Positions 27,323 through 36,295 of a stretch of 49,916 nucleotides of DNA are shown here, piece by piece; position 1 is the first letter of the stretch; the number at the start of each line of letters is the position of its first letter. Position numbers and translations under genes: made by a program. The stretch is from Candidatus Competibacteraceae bacterium (GTDB taxonomy: Bacteria > Pseudomonadota > Gammaproteobacteria > Competibacterales > Competibacteraceae). The notes beneath the pieces are model-generated. The model was not told where the DNA came from and made no database searches. It worked only from the letters and a program-made list of their open reading frames with translations. The stretch lies in NCBI GenBank assembly GCA_003989085.1, contig RXIV01000015.1, positions 1 to 49,916 on the forward strand, given 5' to 3'.

Positions 27323-28261
27323 TCAGCTTACCTCCAACACTGCGACGACCGGATCGTGATCGCTGGCCGGTATCGGCCCACCGGGCGCAGCATCGCTATG
27401 CAAATGCGGGATTCGTACGGTCGCGCCATGCCGCAACGCAGGACTGACCAGAATATGATCCAGCGCCTGGGGCTGATGACCATGGCGACGGGTATAGCAG
27501 TGTTGATGGGGTAGATCGTCCAGCAGATTATGAAACAGCTTGCCCTTGAGGAGTTTCAGGGTTTTGGAGCCAGGGATATCGTTCAGATCGCCCAGCACCA
27601 CCACCACCGCTTGGGGATCGCAAGCCAGCAGGTCGGCCGCGAAGCCTTGCACAATTTCCGCCTGAACGTGTCGCTGCTTCTTGGCGTAATCCGCCTCTCG
27701 GCGGACTTGTGAGCGCATGGATTTGAGGTGACAGACGATCACGAACAGCCGCTGTCCCTCCCAGGCAAATTCTGCCGCCAGCGCCTTGCGGCTGGGCATC
27801 CAGTGACAATGATCATCTCCGGTGAACGCTGGATGAAGGGGATCGATCCGGCCCGGATTCAGCGTCAATTGGGGGTGGCCCTCGCTAAACAGAATTCCAG
27901 CCCGATCGTCCGGCCCGGCTTGACCTCGATCCGGGAACCCCAGCCGCGCCGGATTAAACAGCAGTCCGACCCGGATGTTGGCTCCGACCATACCGCCATC
28001 CTGCTGCGCTAGCGGCGCCACTTCCCGGAAGTCATAACCGGGACCACCCGCCACGCTAATCGCCTCAATCAAGGCCTGATAGGTCTCATCTGCAGGAACT
28101 GGGCCATCTACTACCCACCGACTGGGTACCGCGATTTCCTGCACTGCCAGAATGTCGGGCACTCCCAGTTCATCAACCACAATCGCACCCAGTCGCTCCA
28201 GCCGTTTCGGCGATGCGTCTGCGCCCAGATTGCAGAGGTTGAAGGTGGCAATGGTCAGCAT
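27323..28261 (-). CDS. Endonuclease/exonuclease/phosphatase (EEP) family protein
   Basis: 312 residues. EEP metal and catalytic motifs occur in order: TIATFNLCNL (Asn), ILAVQEI (metal-binding Glu), the central His region (CHWMPSRK), VVVLGDLNDIPGS (Asp and Asn) and a C-terminal SDHDPVVAVL (Asp-His). The fold hydrolyses phosphodiesters or phosphomonoesters of DNA, RNA, lipids or small molecules; the substrate is not evident. No signal peptide. The ATG at 28261 follows AAGGAAA and begins at the first strand. Last gene of the minus-strand group and abutting attC site 3. Confidence 0.88.
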   Translation of the reverse strand: MLTIATFNLCNLGADASPKRLERLGAIVVDELGVPDILAVQEIAVPSRWVVDGPVPADETYQALIEAISVAGGPGYDFREVAPLAQQDGGMVGANIRVGLLFNPARLGFPDRGQAGPDDRAGILFSEGHPQLTLNPGRIDPLHPAFTGDDHCHWMPSRKALAAEFAWEGQRLFVIVCHLKSMRSQVRREADYAKKQRHVQAEIVQGFAADLLACDPQAVVVVLGDLNDIPGSKTLKLLKGKLFHNLLDDLPHQHCYTRRHGHQPQALDHILVSPALRHGATVRIPHLHSDAAPGGPIPASDHDPVVAVLEVS

Positions 28262-28295
28262 GGCGGGTTTCCTTGACACAACCGGGTACGACGGG

Positions 28296-29111
28296 TCAAT
28301 CAGCAAACTGCGGTTGACGCTTTTCCATCGCTGCCGCAATGGCTTCTTGGGTATCGGTGGACAACAGCATTGCCGCATTCCAGGTTGCGACTTGCTCCAG
28401 GCTATCGGTGACGCGATGATCGCGGCCGTAGTTGAGCGCCTGCTTAATGCCGCGTACCGTCAGCGGCGATTTGGCGGCAATGGTGGCGGCCATCGCCTGC
28501 ACATTGTCCCGCAAGGCATCATGATCGGGGTACACCCGGTTTAACAGGCCCATGCTCTGCGCTTCGGCGGCGTCGAACTGGCGGGCGGTCAAAGCCAGTT
28601 CCCGCACCTGGCCCTCGCCGATCAGATGCGGCAGCCGTTGCAGACTGCCCACATCCGCAACAATCGCCAGATCGGCTTCCTTGAGCGAAAACGCTGCATC
28701 GGCGCTGGCGTAGCGCAGGTCGCAGGCGGCGATCAGATCCAGCCCGCCACCGATGCACAGGCCCTGAATCGCCGCCAGTACCGGTTTGCGACAGATTTCC
28801 ACCGCAGTGAATGCGGCTTGCAAACCGAGGATGATCCACCGCAACCGCTCCTCACGCTGGCCGGGGTTCAATGCCTTAACCTCGTCCAGTAGCTCGCCCA
28901 TCAGCTCAAAATCAATCCCGGCGCAGAAATGGCGACCCGCGCCACTCATGATCGCCACTCGCGCTTCCGGGGTTTCATCCACCCAGCGGCAGGCTTCGCC
29001 AATTTCCCGCCACAAAGTTCCATTGAGCGCATTGGCCTTGTTGGGGCGATTAAGCTCGATTCGGGCAATGGCATCGGTCAGAGTGAGATTCAGACAGGCA
29101 AATTCGGGCAT
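28296..29111 (-). CDS. Crotonase, delta(3,5)-delta(2,4)-dienoyl-CoA isomerase-like
   Basis: 271 residues. Oxyanion-hole motifs are GAGRHFCAGIDFELM and GLCIGGGLDLIAACDLRYAS. The catalytic region reads FSLKEADLAIVADVGSLQRLP, with Glu and Asp at the positions used by eukaryotic ECH1 dienoyl-CoA isomerase; plain hydratases lack this Asp. It would isomerise 3,5-dienoyl-CoA from unsaturated fatty acids. The start at 29111 has GGAG six bases upstream; the in-frame ATG at 29126 has none. It sits between serA and the EEP gene, not with the beta-oxidation genes 4 kb away. Confidence 0.87.
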   Translation of the reverse strand: MPEFACLNLTLTDAIARIELNRPNKANALNGTLWREIGEACRWVDETPEARVAIMSGAGRHFCAGIDFELMGELLDEVKALNPGQREERLRWIILGLQAAFTAVEICRKPVLAAIQGLCIGGGLDLIAACDLRYASADAAFSLKEADLAIVADVGSLQRLPHLIGEGQVRELALTARQFDAAEAQSMGLLNRVYPDHDALRDNVQAMAATIAAKSPLTVRGIKQALNYGRDHRVTDSLEQVATWNAAMLLSTDTQEAIAAAMEKRQPQFAD

Positions 29112-29136
29112 GGGCGCTCCGCTCATCGAAAGCTAA

Positions 29137-30300
29137 TTAGATCGCCCGCACATTTAATACGCCCTGCACCTCGGCAATCTGCGCCACCACTTCCGGGGAA
29201 ATCGGTGCGGCGGTATCGACCAAGGTGCAGGCAATCTCGCCCCGCGACTTGTTGAGCATATCCACGATATTGATGCCAGCGGTGGAGATCGCTTTGGAAA
29301 TTCGCTCGATCATGTGTGGAACATTAGCGTTGACGATGGCCAAACGCGGCCCGCCATTACGTGGCATGACCACTTCCGGGAAGTTGACCGAGTTGTGGAC
29401 GATGCCGTTTTCCAGATAATCACGCACCTGATCGGCCACCATGATCGCGCAATTGTCTTCCGCCTCGGCGGTCGATGCGCCCAAATGCGGCAGCATGATC
29501 ACCCGAGGCTGATCCTTGAGCCGGTTGGTGGGGAAGTCGCAGACATAAGCTCGCAGCTTGCCGGCCTGCAAGGTTTCAAACAGCGCTTCCTCATCCACCA
29601 CGCCCTCGCGGGAGAAGTTGAGCAGAGTCAGGCCGGGCCGGCTGTTCTTCAGAAACTGGGCGTTGATCAACTGGCGGGTGGCGTCGTTCAGCGGAACGTG
29701 CAGGGTAATGAAGTCGGCTTGCGCGGCCATTTCGTTGACGCTCAACACCTGCTCGACCTGCGAGGACAACTGCCAGGCGTTGTTGACCGTGATGTGCGGA
29801 TCATAGCCAATCACCCGCATCCCCAGCGCACGGGCGGCATTGGCAACCTTGACGCCAATCGCGCCCAGCCCAATCACGCCCAAAGTACGGTTGGGCAGTT
29901 CGATACCGACAAACTGTTTCTTGCCGGATTCGACCTGCTTGGAGAGTTCAGCATCCGTTCCCCGCAACTGGCGGGTGTAGTCCCAGGCCGGGCAGATGTT
30001 GCGGGCGGCCAGCAGCATCCCGGCGATCACCAGTTCCTTGACTGCGTTGGCGTTAGCGCCAGGGGCGTTGAACACGCAAATGCCCTTGGCGGTCATCTGC
30101 GGTACCGGGATATTGTTGACCCCGGCCCCGGCCCGGCCAATCGCCTTGAGGCTGGCGGGAACCGGCCAATCGTGCATGGCGTAGGAGCGCAGCAGCACGG
30201 CGTCGGGATTCTGGATTTCGGAGGCGATTTCATAACGGTCGCGGGGGAGGCGTTCCAGACCGGAAACGCTGATGTTGTTCAGGGTAAGAATCTTGTACAT
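29137..30300 (-). CDS. serA: D-3-phosphoglycerate dehydrogenase
   Basis: 387 residues with an N-terminal substrate domain, a Rossmann domain (GVIGLGAIGVKVANAARALG) and a C-terminal ACT domain (IVNANVPHMIERISKAIST; DMLNKSRGEIACTLVD). Catalytic Arg, Glu and His are in NFSREGVVDEEALF and MLPHLGAST. It makes 3-phosphohydroxypyruvate in the first step of serine synthesis. This is the shorter form, about 20 residues less than E. coli SerA. An AGGTAG ribosome site precedes the ATG. Downstream of serC, the next pathway enzyme. Confidence 0.93.
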   Translation of the reverse strand: MYKILTLNNISVSGLERLPRDRYEIASEIQNPDAVLLRSYAMHDWPVPASLKAIGRAGAGVNNIPVPQMTAKGICVFNAPGANANAVKELVIAGMLLAARNICPAWDYTRQLRGTDAELSKQVESGKKQFVGIELPNRTLGVIGLGAIGVKVANAARALGMRVIGYDPHITVNNAWQLSSQVEQVLSVNEMAAQADFITLHVPLNDATRQLINAQFLKNSRPGLTLLNFSREGVVDEEALFETLQAGKLRAYVCDFPTNRLKDQPRVIMLPHLGASTAEAEDNCAIMVADQVRDYLENGIVHNSVNFPEVVMPRNGGPRLAIVNANVPHMIERISKAISTAGINIVDMLNKSRGEIACTLVDTAAPISPEVVAQIAEVQGVLNVRAI

Positions 30301-30316
30301 GACGGGTCGCTACCTG

Positions 30317-30352
30317 AAAAAAACAAGGCCCCGGATGGTGAACCTCCGGGGC
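30317..30352 (-). terminator. Terminator/attenuator between serC and serA
   Basis: On the minus strand GCCCCGGA (30352-30345) pairs with TCCGGGGC (30335-30328) around a nine-base loop, followed by CTTGTTTTTT. It lies in the 72-base gap before serA, so it should reduce or regulate read-through from serC. Confidence 0.85.
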
Positions 30353-30372
30353 GAGTGGATGGAAAAAAGGGT

Positions 30373-31452
30373 TTAGCCGCGCCGCTTCTGGAAATCGGCC
30401 ATGAAATTGATCAGAGCTTGAACGCCCTCCATCGGCACGGCGTTGTAAATGCTGGCCCGCATCCCGCCCACAGAGCGGTGGCCGGCCAGCGTGAGTAGTC
30501 CGGCGCTCTTGGCTTCGGCTAAAAACGGCTTGTCCAGCGCCGCGTCGGGTAGAGTGAACGGTACATTCATCCACGAGCGGTAGGCGAGATCGACTGGATT
30601 CTTGTAGAAGCCGGATTCATCAATGCTCCGGTACAGCAACTCGGCCTTGGCCCGGTTGCGCTCGCCGATAGCGGTCAAGCCGCCTTGCGCCTTCATCCAT
30701 TGAAACACCAGGCCGGCGATATACCAGGCATAGGTCGGCGGAGTGTTGTACATCGATCCTTCCTTGGCCTGCACCGCGTAATCGAGCATGGTCGGCGTAC
30801 CGGCCACGGTCTGGCCGAGTAAATCTTCGCGAACGATGACGATGGTCAGTCCCGCCGGGCCGATGTTCTTCTGGGCGCCGGCGTAAATGATGCCGAATTT
30901 GCTGACATCGATGGGCCGCGACAGCAGGGTCGAGGAGAAATCGGCCGCCAGTGGCACGCCCACTTCGGGAACAGTGTGCAGTTCGACGCCACCGATGGTT
31001 TCATTGGGCGTGTAGTGCAGATAGGCCGCGTCCGGGTCGCATTTCCAGCTCTGGCGGGCCGGAACAGTCGTAAAGTTGCTGGCCTCGGAACTGGCGACGA
31101 CATTAATCTGGCCGTACTTCTTGGCTTCGGCGATGGCCTTTTTCGACCACATTCCGGTATTGAGATAATCCGCCTTGGTCTTGCCGCGCAGCAGGTTCAT
31201 CGGCACAGCGGCGAACTGGCTGGACGCGCCGCCTTGCAGGAACAACGTCTTGTAATGGGCTGGGATCGCGAGCAATTCCCGCAGGTCGGCTTCAGCCTGT
31301 TCGGCGATAGACACGAACTCTTTGCCGCGATGGCTCATTTCCATCACCGACATTCCGGAACCCTGCCAGTCGAGCATTTCGGCCTTGGCCTGTTCCAGAA
31401 CCACCTCGGGCAGCATGGCGGGACCTGCGCTAAAGTTGTATGGACGTGGCAT
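30373..31452 (-). CDS. serC: Phosphoserine aminotransferase
   Basis: 359 residues. Begins PYNFSAGPAMLP, typical for SerC. PLP lysine in IYAGAQKNIGPAGLT; substrate-binding motifs SHRGKEF, FLQGGASSQFAAVPMNLL and HYTPNETIGGVE. It converts 3-phosphohydroxypyruvate to phosphoserine and also serves pyridoxal phosphate synthesis. The ATG at 31452 has AAGGA eight bases ahead; an upstream ATG at 31461 would touch the same AAGG and is unlikely. Confidence 0.95.
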   Translation of the reverse strand: MPRPYNFSAGPAMLPEVVLEQAKAEMLDWQGSGMSVMEMSHRGKEFVSIAEQAEADLRELLAIPAHYKTLFLQGGASSQFAAVPMNLLRGKTKADYLNTGMWSKKAIAEAKKYGQINVVASSEASNFTTVPARQSWKCDPDAAYLHYTPNETIGGVELHTVPEVGVPLAADFSSTLLSRPIDVSKFGIIYAGAQKNIGPAGLTIVIVREDLLGQTVAGTPTMLDYAVQAKEGSMYNTPPTYAWYIAGLVFQWMKAQGGLTAIGERNRAKAELLYRSIDESGFYKNPVDLAYRSWMNVPFTLPDAALDKPFLAEAKSAGLLTLAGHRSVGGMRASIYNAVPMEGVQALINFMADFQKRRG

Positions 31453-31947
31453 ATTGGACATCCTTTATAAGGGGTTAGGGTGTGCTAAAAAGTGGCGAAT
31501 AGTAGCAGAAACGCCCGACGTGAGATCACGCAGCAGGGGGTCAACTCGGCATCGTCAGACCAGAGGCGCGACTGGCGATAACCCGTTAAGAATCCCATCC
31601 CACTATGATCCAAAGTTTACGTCACCTGCGGATCCTGCTGCTGATGGTTGCCTTGCCCTGGCTGGGGGCGGCGACGGTGGCTACCGGGTCAGCGGCGACC
31701 GGCAACCGGCAACCATCAGGCAGCGGAATCGCCGCCATGCCACGATTTTGGCAATCCTTCCGCCGCTGCTGCTAAAGCAAAAACCTGCCCGCCGCCCCGT
31801 TCTCAACAGTTTCGCAAGAGCGTCAGGCGGTAGGCTTCCGAAACTCATAGGTTATGGTGGAAAGCAGTAAACAGCGATCCCGCGTCTCGTTGCTAGGCAT
31901 CTTTGATACTGAGCCTAATCTGTGAAACGGAAGTTGATTTATATACA
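31453..31947. other. Gene-poor stretch with one short signal-peptide-like frame
   Basis: About 490 bases upstream of serC without a convincing gene. A 56-codon frame on the plus strand (31605-31775) starts MIQSLRHLRILLLMVALPWL and looks like a signal peptide, then turns into unrelated sequence and stops. It may be the broken beginning of an exported protein, perhaps a partner of the metal-pump remnant that follows. The serC promoter should lie at 31455-31540, but no clear boxes are visible. Confidence 0.5.
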
Positions 31948-32094
31948 CCCATCGCACAGGGTGCTGGGTCGGAAGTGATGCGCCGGATGGCCGCGCCGAT
32001 GGTCGGCGGCATGATCTCGTCCACCGTGCTGACGCTGATCGTGATTCCGGCGCTGTATGCGCTGGTCAAGGAGGCGGGATTGCGGCGGGTTTAA
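31948..32094 (+). pseudogene. C-terminal remnant of a heavy-metal RND efflux pump (CusA/CzcA-like)
   Basis: About 48 codons read [42 protein letters not shown]. Shorter parts, [15 protein letters not shown] and [12 protein letters not shown], are the hallmark of the last transmembrane region of HME-RND pumps. The match starts abruptly: upstream sequence in this frame is unrelated and the other ~1000 residues are missing. The frame continues to a natural stop. A decayed relic of a copper/silver or zinc/cobalt efflux locus. Confidence 0.82.
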
Positions 32095-32229
32095 TGGGAC
32101 GCTGTTTTGAGTGAGCGTGTTAGTGGGGGCGATTTTCGGCTAGGCGCTGCGCAGTCTGGTCGAAAGCGACCATTGCTGCTGGTAAAAGTTGCAAGATATC
32201 CTGAAGATATGGCGCTATTTTAAATCTTG

Positions 32230-32268
32230 GGTATTCTTACAACAAAGTGCGAGGTATTCTTACAACAA
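32230..32268 (+). promoter_or_regulatory. Two identical 16-base direct repeats upstream of the FadL-type gene
   Basis: GGTATTCTTACAACAA occurs at 32230-32245 and again at 32253-32268, 23 bases apart (about two helical turns). They end 65 bases before the porin start. Spacing on one helix face suggests an operator for a dimeric regulator; no known consensus is recognised. A shorter direct repeat, AAGATAT-CCTG-AAGATAT, lies just upstream. Confidence 0.5.
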
Positions 32269-32333
32269 GCTCGGTTTTCCGTCCGCGCTAATCTCCACAA
32301 AAAAGACCAGATAGCCACCACGGAGTCACTACC

Positions 32334-33677
32334 ATGCATCCTGATCATTACCGCCGCTTACTGTTGGTTATCAGCTTGGCGGGGGCGCTCGTCACCACCA
32401 GTCAAGCCTACGCCTCAGGCTTGCAAATCACCGAACAGAGTGTGACCGGCCTGGGCCGGGCGTTTGCGGGCGGCAGCCTGCCCAACGACGACGTATCCGC
32501 CGTGTTCTACAACCCCGCCGACATGATGCTGAGTAAGGGGATGCAGACGCAGGTGGGTTTGGTCTACATCGATATTAGTATGAAGACGGCTAATACCGGT
32601 TCGACTACCCGGCTTCCGGCTAATCTGGGCGATGTACTCACTAAGCCCGGCACGTTGCCGGTGTTCGTGACGATTCCGAGTCTGGGAAGTAGTGATAATG
32701 GGGGTACAGGCAACTTCGTGCCTAATGCGTTTTTTGCAATGGATATTAACGACCAGATGCGGTTTGGCCTGGGCATTACCGCGCCCTTTGCGGTGAGCAC
32801 AGACTACGGACGGGATTGGGTGGGCCGTTATCATGCTGTGCAGTCAGAGTTGAAGACAGTCGACATCAACCCCTCGATCGCTTATCGGGTTAATGAGAAC
32901 TTCTCGGTTGGAGCGGGCGTCAGCGCCCAATATGCCGACGCCACTCTCAGCCAGGCGCTGTTCAATCCCTTCACGCCTTTCGTGAAAGATGGTTTCGCCG
33001 AGGTCAAGGCTGATGGCTGGGCCTTTGGCTACAACCTGGGCGCTCTGTACGAATTTGACCCCAATACCCGGATCAGCATCAGCTATCGATCACGGATCAA
33101 TCATTCGGTTGAGGGTGATCGCACCATTAGCGACTACATTACAGGTCGTAATGGCGAGGTCGGCGCCCAAGCGGATGTCACCTTGCCGGATTGGCTGGGA
33201 TTGGCCGCTTACCGGCGGCTCAACGATCAGTGGGCGGTCATGAGCAGCGTGCGCTGGACCAACTGGAGCCTGTTTAAGAAACTACAGATTGATTTTGCCG
33301 ATGGATCGCAGAGCTTGACCGAAGAAAACTGGGAAGATAGCTGGTCATTCAACATCGGCGTGAGCTACGATTACAATCCAGAGTGGACTTTCCGGGCCGG
33401 TTACGTCTATGACCAAACACCGATTTCTTCCGCTGAATACCGGACCCCGCGTATTCCCGACAGCAACCGTAACGCTTTCGGGTTAGGCTTCAGCTACCAC
33501 CCCGGTTCGCAACTGTCGGTGGATTTTGGTTATATGTATATTGACTTTGCCAAGGCCAGCACCGACAACACCGTCAATCTGATCCCATCGCCCGCCGGGC
33601 TGATCACCGACACTCTGCGGCTTGACTACACCGGTTCAGGCAATCTGATCGGCATCCAGGCCAGTTACCGTTTCTAA
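32334..33677 (+). CDS. Outer membrane transport protein, FadL/TodX family
   Basis: 447 residues. Signal peptide with cleavage after TSQAYA, then SGLQITEQSVTGLGRAFAGGS, the FadL-type N-terminal hatch sequence, and the NPADMML motif shortly after. The rest is a beta-barrel with alternating pattern, ending IGIQASYRF with a terminal aromatic residue, as outer-membrane proteins do. It takes up long-chain fatty acids or hydrophobic aromatics by lateral diffusion. GGAG lies nine bases upstream of the ATG. Its neighbours downstream are beta-oxidation enzymes, which favours fatty acids. Confidence 0.92.
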   Translation: MHPDHYRRLLLVISLAGALVTTSQAYASGLQITEQSVTGLGRAFAGGSLPNDDVSAVFYNPADMMLSKGMQTQVGLVYIDISMKTANTGSTTRLPANLGDVLTKPGTLPVFVTIPSLGSSDNGGTGNFVPNAFFAMDINDQMRFGLGITAPFAVSTDYGRDWVGRYHAVQSELKTVDINPSIAYRVNENFSVGAGVSAQYADATLSQALFNPFTPFVKDGFAEVKADGWAFGYNLGALYEFDPNTRISISYRSRINHSVEGDRTISDYITGRNGEVGAQADVTLPDWLGLAAYRRLNDQWAVMSSVRWTNWSLFKKLQIDFADGSQSLTEENWEDSWSFNIGVSYDYNPEWTFRAGYVYDQTPISSAEYRTPRIPDSNRNAFGLGFSYHPGSQLSVDFGYMYIDFAKASTDNTVNLIPSPAGLITDTLRLDYTGSGNLIGIQASYRF

Positions 33678-33699
33678 GCAGCGTTTCACCCTGACCCCG

Positions 33700-33732
33700 C
33701 CCCTCTCCCGCACCCGGACGAGGGGTTTTTCA
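33700..33732 (+). terminator. Intrinsic terminator after the FadL-type gene
   Basis: CCCCTC (33700-33705) pairs with GAGGGG (33720-33725) across a 14-base loop, followed by a T-run (TTTTTCATTTT). The 180 bases beyond it, up to the next gene, hold no supported gene. Confidence 0.7.
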
Positions 33733-33916
33733 TTTTGAGTGTCTGACAAAGCGCATAACCTTCCCACGCCATCGGTGATTAGCCAAATCAATAAAGCCGA
33801 CACCGGGTTGCTGGCCTTACCTTTAGATCAGCTGTTCACCTCCTGCTGCCCCTTCGTGGACGCGGGGTTGAAGTAATCAGGGCGTTTCAACCGCCTGACC
33901 AGAGGACATCCAGACT

Positions 33917-36277
33917 ATGAGCAACGCAGCATCCATCCGCCGGGTGGCGGTTCTGGGCGCGGGCGTGATGGGGGCGCAAATTGCCGCTCATCTCGCTAAC
34001 GCTGAAGTGCCGGTCATGTTATTTGACCTGCCGGCCAAAGACGGCGATCCGAATGGGATCGCGGTCAAGGCTATTGCTAATCTAACTAAACTCAATCCAG
34101 CTCCGTTTGCAGTTAAAGAACGGGCGGAGTTAATTAAACCCGCTAATTATGACCAGCATCTGGAAGAATTGCGGAATTGCGATCTGCTGATTGAAGCGAT
34201 TGCCGAACGCCCGGACTGGAAGGCTGATTTGTATCAGCGCATCACTCCTTATTTGAATGATCGGGCGATTTTGGCGACTAATACCTCTGGCCTGCGGATC
34301 AACCTGCTGGCTGAATCGGTGCCGGATTCACTGCGCTCCCGGTTTTGCGGCGTGCATTTCTTCAATCCACCGCGCTATATGGCGCTGGTCGAGCTGATTC
34401 CCTGCCAGCAGACCGATCCTGCTATTCTCGACCAGCTGGAAACCTTCCTAGTTAGCACCCTCGGTAAGAGTGTGATTCGCGCCAAGGACACGCCCAATTT
34501 TATTGCTAACAGAATTGGCGTGTTTTCAATGGCGGCCACCATTCATCATACCCATACTTTTGGACTGAGCCTGGATTTGGTGGATGCGCTGACTGGCCCG
34601 GCGATTGGCCGTCCCAAGAGCGCCACCTATCGGACTGCTGACATCGTGGGTCTGGATACGATGGGCCATGTCTTCAAAGGCTCGGCGCTGGCGCTGCAAC
34701 ATGATCCGTGGCGGGCTTATTACACCTCACCGGATTGGCTAAATGCCTTGATTGAAAAGGGCGCATTAGGCCAGAAAACCGGGGCCGGAATTTATGCCGC
34801 CAAGGGCAAGCAGGTGTTGAATCCAGAGACTGGCGAGTATCAGAACGCTGGTGTCAAGCCTAATGAGGCGGTGCAGGCCATTCTGAAACTCCGTAATCCC
34901 GCTGACAAGTTTGCAGCATTGCGAGCCAGCGACGATCCGCAAGCGCAATTCCTGTGGGCGATTCACCGTGATGTATTCCATTACACGGCGGTGTTGCTGG
35001 CGGAAATTGCCGATACTGCTCGTGATGTCGATTTGGCTATTCGCGGCGGCTTTGGCTGGAGTATGGGGCCGTTTGAAATCTGGCAGGCAGCGGGCTGGAA
35101 ACAGGTCGCGGCCTGGATTAGCGAAGACATCGCTGCCGGCAAGGCGATGACGACCACCGTGCTGCCGGCTTGGGTCGATGATGTGGAAGGCGTCCATAGC
35201 GCCAAGGGGTCCTATTCGGCGGCGGAGTACGCCTACAAGCCGCGGTCCACCTTGCCGGTTTATCAGCGTCAGCTTTATCCCGAACAGGTCTTGGGCGAAG
35301 CGCCGCCTTGCTATGGCGAAACGGTGTTTGAAAATACCGGCGTGCGGCTGTGGACGACCGGCGATGGGATCGGCGTCCTTAGCTTTAAGAGCAAAATGCA
35401 TGTTATCGGCGATGATGTGCTGGACGGAGTGCTGGAGGCGCTGAACATCGCCGAACAGCAGTTTAGCGGGCTGGTGCTGTGGCAGACCGAAGCGCCATTC
35501 AGCGCTGGGGCCAATCTGGCGCAGGCCGTGCCAGTGGTGCTGGCTGGCGGCTTTGCGGCCCTTGAAGGCACCGTCGCCAAATTCCAGCACACCACTGCTG
35601 CGCTGCGTTATTCGGCGATTCCAGTGGTGGCGGCAGCACAAGGCCTGGCGCTGGGCGGCGGCTGCGAGTTCCTGATGCACTGTGACCGGGTCGTTGCGGC
35701 GCTGGAAAGCTACATCGGGCTGGTCGAGGTCGGGGTTGGGCTGATTCCCGCCGGCGGCGGCTGCAAGGAATTTGCGTTGCGGGCAATGACCGAGGCCAAA
35801 GGCGGTGATTTGCTCCCGTTCCTGCGCCCCTATTTCGAGGCGATGGCGATGGCCAAGGTCTCGCGCAGCGCCGAGGAGTCCAAGCAACTGGGTCACCTCA
35901 AGGCGTCTGACGTGATCGTGTTCAATGCCAATGAGTTGCTGTATGTCGCCAAGGCGCAGGTCCGGGCGTTGGCCGAAACTGGTTATCGTCCCCCGCAACC
36001 TCGGCCTATCCGGGTCGCAGGCCGCACCGGCGTGGCTGCCTGCCAGATGGCGCTGGTGAATATGCGTGATGGCGGTTTCATTTCCGCCCATGACTATCAA
36101 TTGGGCCTCAAGATCGCGGAGGCGCTGTGCGGCGGCGATGTGGACCCAAACACGCTGGTCAGCGAGGACTGGTTGCTGGGTCTGGAGCGCAAGGGCTTCA
36201 TCGAACTGGCCAAAAATCCGCTGACCCAGGCCCGCATCGAGCAGATGCTCAAGACCGGCAAGCCGCTGCGTAACTGA
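33917..36277 (+). CDS. fadN: 3-hydroxyacyl-CoA dehydrogenase / enoyl-CoA hydratase, FadN type
   Basis: 786 residues. Dehydrogenase half first: NAD-binding VAVLGAGVMGAQIAAHLA (about residues 9-26), GVHFFNPPRYMALVELI, and KDTPNFIANRIG. The enoyl-CoA hydratase part follows, with oxyanion loops APFSAGANL and AAQGLALGGGCEFLMH. This order is the reverse of FadB and defines the FadN arrangement. It hydrates and oxidises acyl-CoA intermediates in beta-oxidation. AGAGGA precedes the ATG. The thiolase gene starts 18 bases after its stop, so they form one operon. Confidence 0.94.
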   Translation: MSNAASIRRVAVLGAGVMGAQIAAHLANAEVPVMLFDLPAKDGDPNGIAVKAIANLTKLNPAPFAVKERAELIKPANYDQHLEELRNCDLLIEAIAERPDWKADLYQRITPYLNDRAILATNTSGLRINLLAESVPDSLRSRFCGVHFFNPPRYMALVELIPCQQTDPAILDQLETFLVSTLGKSVIRAKDTPNFIANRIGVFSMAATIHHTHTFGLSLDLVDALTGPAIGRPKSATYRTADIVGLDTMGHVFKGSALALQHDPWRAYYTSPDWLNALIEKGALGQKTGAGIYAAKGKQVLNPETGEYQNAGVKPNEAVQAILKLRNPADKFAALRASDDPQAQFLWAIHRDVFHYTAVLLAEIADTARDVDLAIRGGFGWSMGPFEIWQAAGWKQVAAWISEDIAAGKAMTTTVLPAWVDDVEGVHSAKGSYSAAEYAYKPRSTLPVYQRQLYPEQVLGEAPPCYGETVFENTGVRLWTTGDGIGVLSFKSKMHVIGDDVLDGVLEALNIAEQQFSGLVLWQTEAPFSAGANLAQAVPVVLAGGFAALEGTVAKFQHTTAALRYSAIPVVAAAQGLALGGGCEFLMHCDRVVAALESYIGLVEVGVGLIPAGGGCKEFALRAMTEAKGGDLLPFLRPYFEAMAMAKVSRSAEESKQLGHLKASDVIVFNANELLYVAKAQVRALAETGYRPPQPRPIRVAGRTGVAACQMALVNMRDGGFISAHDYQLGLKIAEALCGGDVDPNTLVSEDWLLGLERKGFIELAKNPLTQARIEQMLKTGKPLRN

Positions 36278-36295
36278 TTGGCAGGAGAATTGATG

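Noticed and set aside
24200..27400. Search for an integron integrase or attI next to the cassettes
   Set aside because: No tyrosine-recombinase gene or motif is present in this part or elsewhere in the window, so the array is not called a complete integron.
29314..30498. 394-codon plus-strand frame over serA and part of serC
   Set aside because: Antisense to two well-recognised enzymes; no domain seen.
31903..32094. 63-codon frame as an intact small gene
   Set aside because: Its first 15 codons are unrelated to the pump motif and there is no ribosome site; treated as a pump remnant instead.
33775..33876. Small GTG frame of 33 codons before the FadN-type gene
   Set aside because: No ribosome site and no recognised family; could be the tail of a decayed gene, but the evidence is too thin.
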